A stretch of 64,000 bases of DNA from Liolophura sinensis (Eukaryota > Mollusca > Polyplacophora > Chitonida > Chitonidae): NCBI RefSeq assembly GCF_032854445.1, contig NC_088306.1, forward strand, positions 2,848,373-2,912,372, given 5' to 3'. Below, one piece after another: positions 56,401 through 64,000 of the stretch. Every line of letters starts with the position of its first letter. Within the stretch, counting starts at the first letter, position 1. The notes beneath the pieces are model-generated. The model did not search any database, was not told the origin of the DNA, and saw nothing but the letters and a program-made list of their open reading frames with translations. A program made the position numbers and the translations under genes.

Positions 56401-59400
56401 AAGTGAGATGCCCATTCCTTCCTTCCGATGCAGAAATTGTTTCTATTTTTTGTCTGTGGTAGTCAACATTGCGCCCGACACTGAAAATTAAAAGTATGTT
56501 TCTTTTGTGGAAATCAGCATTACCATGTCCTTTTTCCCGTTATCTTCTCGTTCCCTACACAAACTCGCGAGGTTCTCCACAAGCTGAAGAAATTGTCAAC
56601 AATGAACTGTTTCAGAATGTATGTTTTCTTACTTTCAAGTTCTTTTTTCATTTGATTCTAAAATTGCCTATAACCTGTTGTTCTCATTCCTCCAGACATG
56701 CAAAGAAGATCCTATCAAAGTCTGAGTCACTGGATTGGTTACTGGACACCGACCTAAACATGTTGGTGTATGAAATGGAGGATTTGGAATGGCGTGTGTT
56801 TGAGGTAGTTTACATTATTAAACCTGACTACAAGGACTACGCCATGCTGATCCCAGAGACAGATAGATCTATTCTTGATAACAGCTACAAACTGCTGCGA
56901 CGGTTAACCAAGATAGACGGATACTCCCAACTCAACGTGAGACCAATCACAGACTTGCCCCGTCCATGTTACCTTCCTAGGCCCATCAAAGGTCATCTGT
57001 GGGAGCATCCAGCGCCTAAACCCAACTGTGTTGGAAGCTTCAAACAATCACGCATACCACTGCCATTTGCGAAAGGAAACGTCATGGAGAGATCACATAT
57101 TCCTCCAGAGATTCACAATTTGATCAGAAGATTACACAAAGCTTACGCTAAATTGTGCACAATGGTTGATCAATGGTTTAGCCCAGGCACAGTCAAGGAG
57201 TATGTCAAGCGAGCAAAAGCAAAAGGTACTCACACCCATCCGACCGCCAAGGAGACACTACCCCAAACGGCAGCCATGGAGACTGCAACCCCAATGTCAA
57301 CAAAGGAGGCTTGCCCTAAGCCAGCGCCCAGAAGAATAAGAGTTCCTCTGCCGTCTCCTCGACCCAGACTTATACATAACAATCGCTACAACAAAGTTGC
57401 CTCAAGTGGCTATGGGAGATCTAAGAAGAAAGAAAAAACAGCTACAGAGGATCCCAAAAAGTAAGCTATTCTATTAAATTGTTCAGTTCTGACACACACC
57501 TGTTGCTATATCAACTTATATGTTTTTGTTTTAATCTTTCTATTTTACAAACTTACAACTTGCTTCATTCTATGATCCAGAAAAAGACCATGGCCAAGTG
57601 ACTTGAAGCAAAATAGCGACGTTACTATTTTAACTCAGGTTCATTCTAATCATTCATGTCAATGCTCAAATTATACATGAATCTCCGTGTGTTATAGCTG
57701 AATCTGATTCCACGCAACTGCGGCATCAAGAGCTTTAGCATTCATGGTTATTACGTCAACATGATGCCTTTACGAACACTGGCAACCAAAGCTTGACTGA
57801 GGTATCAATATTCATCCCACCTGAAAATTGTTTACTGGTAACGAGCTTGAAAATTTAATTCGATGTCGTTGCTAGAATTCAATATCAACTCACTGTCTAC
57901 CCTCCATCATTGAAAACTATCCACTGTTTCTCGGTTACATATTACCAGCTTTAGTTACAATTTATACATTATTTCTTAAAACTTCTTTTGGAAACTTGTG
58001 GTTTATGGTGTTTTTGGAAACGAGTCTTGTAACTATCGAATTGCAACGTCCCTTTACAGCTTAAGGGTGGACTCGATGCTTAGATTCCTCATTTTCAAAT
58101 GGGCCTGATGTTGTCTCTGTAGAAGTGAACTATCTCTTTTCCTTTCAGTCAAAGTTTAAAATTGCCTCTGTGTTTAGTCTGCCAAAATCATCATTGTCTT
58201 GTCCTTTTTCTGTATGTTAAAATTGTTATCTGTGGAAGTCACATAGTAAACAGTCTCTTCTCTTTTCTGTCATTGTTGTCCTCTAAACAAGGAACTCTAT
58301 CATGCATGTCTGGTTGCTTGCCGCATGTTCTTTCAGTTGATTCTAACCATGCCCATAACATGTTGTTCTTCATCCAGAAACGCGAAGGAGATCCTACCGA
58401 AGCCCGAATCGCTGGACTGGCTACATGACATGGACCTTAACATGCTGACTTATGAAATGGAGGACCTGGAATGGCGTGTGTTTGAGGTAATATACGTCAT
58501 TAAACCAGACTACAAGGATTATTCCATGTTGATTCCAGAGACAGATAGACCTGTCCTTGATGACGGCTACAACCTGCTTCAAAGGCTAGCGAAGATAGAC
58601 GGATACTCCGAGCTCAACGTGAGACCAATTATAGACTTACCTCATCCGTGTTACCTTCCTAGGCCCATCAAAGGCCATGCTTGGCAGAATCCAGCGCCTA
58701 AACCCTGCGGTGGAGGCTTCAAACAATCTCGCATACCACTGCCTTATCAGTTTGCAAAAGTTAATGTCACAGGATCACAGAGATCAGATATTTCTCCAGA
58801 GATTCACGATTTGATCAGAAGATTGCACAAAGCATATGGCAGGTTATGCACAATGGTTGATCAGTGGTTTAGTCCAGGCACAGTCAAGGAGAACGTCATC
58901 CAAGCGACAGCCAAGGGAACCCCAAACCATCCGACATTCAAGGGGACTATCGCCCGAGCCACTTTCAAGGAGGCTGGCGCCCAAGTAGCAGCAAAGGAGA
59001 ATGTCACCGAAGTGCCCGCCAAGGAGACTGTCACCCAAGCCACAACCAAGAAGAGTGTCACGCTAGCGACATCCAATGAGACTTGCCCGCAGCCAGTGCC
59101 CAGAAGGATAAGAGTTCCTATGCCGTCTCCTCGACCCAGGCTTATACATAACAATCGCTACAACAAAGTTGCCTCCAGTGGCTATGGGAGATGTAAGACA
59201 AAACCAAAGCCAACATGTATCATGCAGACAAGCCACTCGTTTGTGTCCACCAGAAACAATATAGCACCATCTGTTAGAGGACAAACATGTCAAACCCTGC
59301 AGAAAGATCCTCCACCACCACCCAAAGTTGATATCAGGACGGTGGCCAGACTCAATGGATCCAGACTCCCAATTCCTGTGAAGTTATCCGCGTCCATCCT

Positions 59401-62400
59401 ACCCACGACATCCTCCACGTCATCGGAAACTGCTATTGCATCAAAGGATACTTCTTCCACAACTGCCGTTGCGTCGAAGGCACCTACCTCAGACATCAGG
59501 ACCATGGCTAGGCTTAATGGATCAAAACTGCCAATTCCCATAAAGTCAACACAGAGTACATCTCAACTGGCGTCTATAAGGCAGCCCACATCTTCTATGT
59601 CAACAAACGGCAGACATCCGGCTCAAGTGACAAATCTTCCTCAAAAGTCTATCCGACGAGTCAGCCTGCGTTCCAACCTCTACAAGGACATTCCTTCTAC
59701 CGGCTATGGAAAAGCTAAACTTCGAGTGAAGACGCAGTTTTTTGCAGCCACAGGCTGTTCCTCTTTCTCCACCGTTAACAGCCAAAGACCAGTTCAGCCT
59801 AAAACTAAAATTCGAAAAACAAAACAAAAAGACAGTTTGAAGCCACCTAAACCTGACATCAGATTGATAGCTAGACAGAACGGATCGAAAATTCCGCTTC
59901 CCACAAAGCTGCTTGAAAGCGAATCGCAACGGCAGTCGATTTCAGGTTGGGGTAATTCGTCTACCTTCTCAACGGCTGATGCCTCAGATGACATTTGTTC
60001 GACAAATACCTCAGATGTCAAGATTACGGCTGGACAGAAAGGATCGAAACCTTCAGTTCTATTGAAACCGGGCCAGAATGAGAGCACAGTGAAGTCAACG
60101 ACGAGTCAGAACAATTCTTCTAACTCGACAAATCCTGCCACATCAAAAGACGAAGACCTGGGAATTAACCCCGGAGTAATGACAACTGTGTTAATGTCAA
60201 ATCTACCGGATGCCCCAGGATGCAAACACCGGCCGGCGTCAACAAATGAGACTGGAGCAAAAGACATAAAAGCGGTACGAAGGCTTGATATCAGAGCTGT
60301 GGCAAGACAAAACGGCTCCAAACTTCCAGTTGCTGTCAGGTCACTGGCTTTAACGGGTACGTCTATATCGAAAGACGCTCTATCAGCTCTAAACCCTGTC
60401 ATCAGGACAAGTGCGAAATTCAGTGCAGTAAAACCAACAGCTCGCTCAAAGCCATCCAAGCCACACTGTAAGGCAAGTCAAGGCAAGTCTTCCACTTGCA
60501 CAAATGCCGCGGCATCTCGTTTCGGTAACTCGACGCGTTACTCTAAGATAACGACAATTGTAGGACAGCCTGTTCTCTCAGCTTTTAGGAAACGGGATTT
60601 ATGTGCATCAATGAAAAAACCTGATGATCCCCCTCCAGCACCAAGACCTGATATTAGGGCTATAGCAAGAGCCAATGGGTCCAGACTACCGATTCCTATA
60701 AAGCAAATCCACAGCACATCTGAACTGAAGTCTATGAAAATTCACAGCAATTTATCAATAAAAAATGTTGCATCAAATAACGCTCCTTCTTTACCTGATA
60801 ATAGCGGAATGTCTACTGCCAAAGGAGATGTGTCGAAACTACCAGTTACCGTAAAAGCAACAAAAGGACAATCCCAGACCCAGTCTGCTGCAGCTCCGAA
60901 AAATTCCTCTGCTTCTAAAAGTGTCGCTGACCCGGCAACTAAAACTAACATCCACAGTATTGCCAGGCAGAACGGATCAAAACTTCCCACGAGGAGCCCA
61001 GTTCCCATCAAGATTCAAAGTAATTCTTCGGCTTCATCTACATCAAGTAAATGTTGCTTGGCACCCAGACCTGAAATCCGTGATATTACCGAACGACACG
61101 TCTCCAAACTCCCGGTTTCCATTATGCTGTCCACCACGAGTCCGAGTGAATCAAATGCACCTGCATCAGGTAAAAGTTGCTTGGCACGCAGATCTGACAT
61201 CCGTGATATTGCCAAGCGGAACGGTTCCAAACTCCCAGTTCCTATTATTCTGTCCAGCACGAGTCGGGGGGATTCACGGGCATCGAAATGTGTGGCTGCA
61301 TCAACTGACGCTCAATCAGCAGATAATCCTAATATCAGAGATGTTGCCAGACGGAATGGGTCGAAACTCCCAGTGATCATAAAACCGTCTCAGAACACCT
61401 CAGAGTCAGACGGCCGGGTAAATCAGACCACAAATACTGTCTGTTTAACTAACGCCTCTTTGACACGTATTCCTGACAGTGCCACTACAGCCAGCCCGAA
61501 ACTTCCAATTCCACGCAAACAACCCATAACAAGTCAAAGCGCGTCAAACAACATTTACTCAGGTAAAAATGGACCGTCAGCATCGATAACTGGACCTGTT
61601 CTGATGCCACCCATGCGAACCACAAGTCTGCGGGAATTTGTGGAAATGTTTCGTCCCCTACCCCCAGAAAAGAGAGTGTTTAAGGCTAAGCAGACTCACA
61701 AGGTAATTTCAACTGTTCAGCCACCGACTAAACCAGCGGTTAAACCAAAACGACCAGTTCATCTTAGGCCACCGGTTCAACCTAAAACAGCAGCTAAACC
61801 AAAGCCAGCCGTCCAACCTAAACCAACAGCTCAACCAACACCCGTTCTGCCAAAACCACCAATTGAGCCCAAACCACCGATTCTACCAAAACCACCGCTT
61901 CAGCCGAAATCACCGGTTCAACCAAAATCACCGATTCAGCCAAAATCAACAGTTCAGTCAGAACCACCGGTTCAGCCAAAAGTACCGGTTCTGCCAAAGC
62001 ATCCCGTTCAGCCAAAATCACCCATTCCACCAGAGCCACCGGTACAGCCAAAACAACCAGCTCAGTCAAAACAACCGGTTCAGCCAAAATCACCGGTTCA
62101 GGCAAAATCACCCACCAAGCTGTTACTATGCCCGAAACCACCAAGTACCCCGCCCCCTGAAAACAGCAGACGGCGAATCCGTGTGGTGAGTCCGGCCTTG
62201 GATCCCGATAAGCCTTGTCCTATTAAACCAGCTAGGGGGATTCTGAAGACATTGTGTGAGCGGATGGACTTTCGAGAAATGGACGCCATGTTTGAAGCTA
62301 ACAACCATCCAGACTACTACCCGCCCTTGTGCCAAAATCTTGATCGCTTCTTCTATCGTTTAATGGCGCCTCGAAGGCTCGTCCCCATGGGCCTTGAGAG

Positions 62401-62581
62401 CTGGACTGTTCTGAACAGAAGGAGAGTCCAGTTTGATCCAGAGTCAAAGGACCAATTTGAGGCAGAGTCAGCAGGCAAATATGAACCAGACCTAGAAGAC
62501 GAAGAGTTTCTCGAGTTAGAAAGGCAATGCAATGCAGAGTTTGAAAACGGAGACGAGCTTAACAGAAAAGCTAGAAATTGA
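53349..62581 (+). CDS. Large basic SxIP/SxLP-repeat protein, candidate EB1-binding microtubule protein (5 exons)
   Basis: I do not recognise the family. Exons 53349-53448, 54106-54291, 55141-55234, 56696-57460 and 58378-62581 join in phase, with GT-AG sites throughout, to 5349 nt (1782 aa plus stop). The N-terminus (MAWRSHNRFSLPP) is followed by a Ser-rich part and a basic helix (EHVKRKIEQRRQDLSELSLL). Exons four and five both begin with the same ~150-residue domain (SLDWL, MEDLEWRVFEV, IKPDYKDY, LIPETDR, PCYLPRPIKG, CTMVDQWFSPGTVKE). The rest of exon five is basic and Ser/Thr/Pro-rich, with about nine copies of DIRxxARxNGSKLPIPxK at 59330-61390. Further S-x-[I/L]-P sites occur (QSRIPLP at 57048 and 58727). 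A QPKSPV proline-rich tract spans about 61700-62110. The C-terminus has GILK and RRVQF, a possible PP1-docking RVxF. SxIP motifs in basic Ser/Pro context bind EB proteins at microtubule plus ends, so that role is inferred, not shown. Confidence 0.8.
54724..54765 (-). mobile_element. SINE tail fragment in intron 2
   Basis: TATTTATTTGATTGGTGTTT followed by TACGCTGTGTTCAAGAA is the complement of the 3' end of the SINE seen at 5748. Only about 42 bp remain. Confidence 0.7.
55560..55900 (+). repeat. 57-bp minisatellite in intron 3, about 6 copies
   Basis: CTTGTCACACATAACAAGAC followed by ATATGGTCACTTGACAGCGA and CATGTATTGACTGGTAT repeats six times. Two adjacent copies share the variant GGCCGCATGACAGCGACGTG, marking a local two-unit duplication. 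The minus-strand 80-aa frame is a translation of it. Confidence 0.93.
55905..56480 (+). repeat. Degenerate 65-70-bp repeat in intron 3
   Basis: About eight diverged copies of GATGCTGAAATTGTTTTTAT plus GTTTTGTCTGTGGAAGTCAA and CATTGCCTAGTCC. Similar words (TAAAATTGTTATCTGTGGAA, GTCTTGTCCTTTTTC) recur at about 58090-58290 before the last exon, showing that the exon duplication included this intron sequence. Confidence 0.75.
56696..57460 (+). other. Exon 4, duplicate of the start of exon 5, with stop overlapping its donor
   Basis: A 765-bp exon entered and left in the same phase. Its product parallels the first ~280 residues of exon five from AKKILSKSESLDWL to NNRYNKVASSGYGR. The donor reads AAAAA|GTAAGC. 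In the reading frame an AAG TAA straddles that junction, so failure to use the donor ends translation at 57464, giving a 382-aa protein instead of 1782 aa. Skipping the exon would also keep frame. Confidence 0.75.
57465..58377 (+). other. Intron 4 of the SxIP-repeat gene
   Basis: 913 bp, no gene. Its last part (58090-58377) is similar to the end of intron 3, including CTTTCAGTTGATTCTAACCA and CATAACATGTTGTTCTTCAT before the acceptor. A long frame opening at 58325 is only the read-back of exon five into this intron. Confidence 0.7.
59330..61530 (+). repeat. Protein-level repeat region: DIRxxARxNGSKLP motif, about 9 copies
   Basis: Strong copies start near 59330 (DIRTVARLNGSRLPIPVK), 59492 (DIRTMARLNGSKLPIPIK), 59855 (DIRLIARQNGSKIPLPTK), 60287 (DIRAVARQNGSKLPVAVR), 60650 (DIRAIARANGSRLPIPIK), 60949 (NIHSIARQNGSKLP), 61072 (EIRDITERHVSKLPVSI), 61196 (DIRDIAKRNGSKLPVPI) and 61331 (NIRDVARRNGSKLPVII). 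Weaker relatives are VSKLPVTVK near 60830 and SPKLPIPRK near 61495. Spacing is irregular (about 40-145 aa) and linkers are Ser/Thr/Asn-rich. The motif is conserved while the linkers are not, which implies selection on it. Confidence 0.85.
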
Positions 62582-63544
62582 ATTGCTTTGAACAATTTGG
62601 AATGTTTGATGGATGAGTTACCTTTTATCATCTGGATTAATTCGACCTCGGTTTTACAACATACATATAACATTCTGATTGGCTGCAGAACTTCTCAAAA
62701 AAGAAATGTGTCGAATCTGAGTTTGCAGAAATATTTTTACCGAGGATATTTGCCAGACTTTGCTGTGATGCAAGTTGCTTCATTTTTAAAGCCGACGCTA
62801 ATGTTCGAATCCAACGAGAACAGAAACAAGATATTCACGGTAAGGACAAAAGTCCATGTTTACAGGTGTACAAAGTGTGTGGTTTTATTTTATTGTACAG
62901 GTGATGGTTTATATGCTCTCTATACTTTTGTGTGTATTTTTAATGCTACTATTTTATATAAAATATTATAATAATTAAAAAATGTTCTATAATAATACCA
63001 TATTTTTATTAGATATTTAGCAATATAGAATTTAAAATATCTCGAACATTAAATCAGGGTTTAACTTCCCTTGGGCTCTTCCCAAACTTTCTCTTGGGGT
63101 ACCCCGTTGGCTCTCTGAGGCATTTCCTGCCCATAACATTCGTAAGAAACTATCGCAGATTGTCTAAATGCTACAACATTCAGAAACTGCATACAGCCAC
63201 CTTATACATCAAAGTGTATACTTATACACCCAGACATACCAAAACATGGCTTAGTTTTCATGATCAATGCCATACTTTTTTTTTCTTCTTTTTAATTATT
63301 TTTTCTTTTTGTTTACAAAACACACATCAGATGGGACAATTAAGGATCCAAACTTCAGGCGTTGTAACGTTTTTAAGACTCAAACTCAACCTCTATCACC
63401 TAGGTTACTGTATAATATTTTACTACACGTTGTACGCCAACATGTGTCACGGCTCCTACGACAACAATACGTACAACAATACGTGATCATATAACGTGAT
63501 CATATAACTTGTACACCAACACGTGGTACAGATCCCGGGTCCAT
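62582..63544 (+). other. 3' UTR and downstream flank of the SxIP-repeat gene
   Basis: AT-rich sequence after the stop codon. No AATAAA is seen in the first 400 bp; an ATTAAA near 62976 (ATAATTAAAAAATG) is a possible poly(A) signal. The + strand ORFs at 62588-62971 and 63094-63486 resemble nothing known. Confidence 0.45.
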
Positions 63545-64000
63545 TGTACCAACAAATGTTACGGGTGCCTAGTACACCAATATGTTGGTACGGATTCAAT
63601 GCCTAACACACCAATACATTATACGGATCCAATGCAAAACGTGGTACGATTCCAATGCCTGGCACACCAAAACGTGGTACGGATTCAATGCCTAGCACGC
63701 CAAAACATTATACGGATTCATTGCCTAGCACGCCAACACATTATACGGATCCAATGCCTAGCACACCAATACATTATAGGGATCCAATGCCCAGCACACC
63801 AACACATTATAGGGATCCAATGCCTAGCACACCAACACATAATACGGATCCAATGCCTAGCACACCAACACATTATACGGATCCAATACCTGGCACAACA
63901 ACACATTGTGCGGATCCAGTGCCTAGCACACCAACACATTATACGGATCCAATAAAACTCACCAACAGCTGCGGATACATTGGTACGCCAACACGTGTAA
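63545..64000 (+). repeat. 33-bp minisatellite, about 13 copies, running off the window
   Basis: The unit is ACACCAACACATTATACGGA followed by TCCAATGCCTAGC, most copies with a GGATCC word. The period is a multiple of three, so both strands stay open (148 and 73 aa) without meaning. The first copies are more diverged (GTACCAACAAATGTTACGGG). The array reaches the right edge. Confidence 0.92.

Overview
The window looks like nuclear DNA of an invertebrate, most likely a mollusc. Genes are split by GT-AG introns. Intergenic DNA is AT-rich and full of minisatellites. Several copies are present of two tRNA-derived SINE types that I associate with molluscan genomes: one has a CCAATCAAATAAATA-type tail, the other a CACTCACTCACTC tail. 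This assignment is from recall of repeat families, not from a search.

Layout. (1) 1-12.5 kb: the 3' end of a small rhodanese (single-domain sulfurtransferase, TSTD1/TSTD3-like) gene on the + strand. Its last intron holds a 25-bp minisatellite of about 1.3 kb and a complete SINE. Downstream lie six more unrelated tandem arrays with periods of about 41/42, 56-58, 24, 32-36, 27 and 13 bp. (2) 12.9-36.3 kb: a cluster of four minus-strand copies of an UNC93A-like membrane protein gene whose coding region is a single exon. The outermost copy (13.8-15.6 kb) is an old pseudogene split by a SINE. The next two (19.4-20.9 and 27.4-28.8 kb) are intact and about 97% identical as proteins. The last (35.1-36.2 kb) is a pseudogene cut off at an abrupt junction. 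The last three copies lie in tandem units with spacings of 8017 and 7777 bp. Each unit carries the same 5'-truncated SINE and the same G-rich minisatellite. The first two units also carry the same solo LTR (a retroelement fossil), so that insertion predates their duplication. (3) 36.3-45.3 kb: gene-poor, with more SINEs and a 1.53-kb Tc1/mariner element whose transposase has one frameshift. (4) About 45.3-50.8 kb: a decayed ISL2EU-type DNA transposon with its two convergent genes, a THAP + DDE transposase and a SAP + SWIM + YqaJ-nuclease protein. (5) 53.3-62.6 kb: a five-exon gene for a large, basic, low-complexity protein (about 1782 aa if all exons are joined) that I do not recognise. It carries about nine copies of a [D/E/N]I[R/H]xxARxNGSKLP-like motif plus other S-x-[I/L]-P sites. 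These resemble the EB1-binding SxIP motif of microtubule plus-end tracking proteins. Its penultimate exon is a duplicate of the start of the last exon. (6) 62.6-64 kb: 3' flank and a 33-bp array running off the window.

The best candidate for something undescribed is the SxIP/SxLP-rich protein gene at 53.3-62.6 kb, with its phase-compatible duplicated exon and a stop codon that overlaps that exon's splice donor. The UNC93A amplification is the second point of interest: intronless coding sequence, minisatellite-laden units and an inverted repeat at the truncation junction. Functional links between the neighbouring genes are not suggested by anything I can see.
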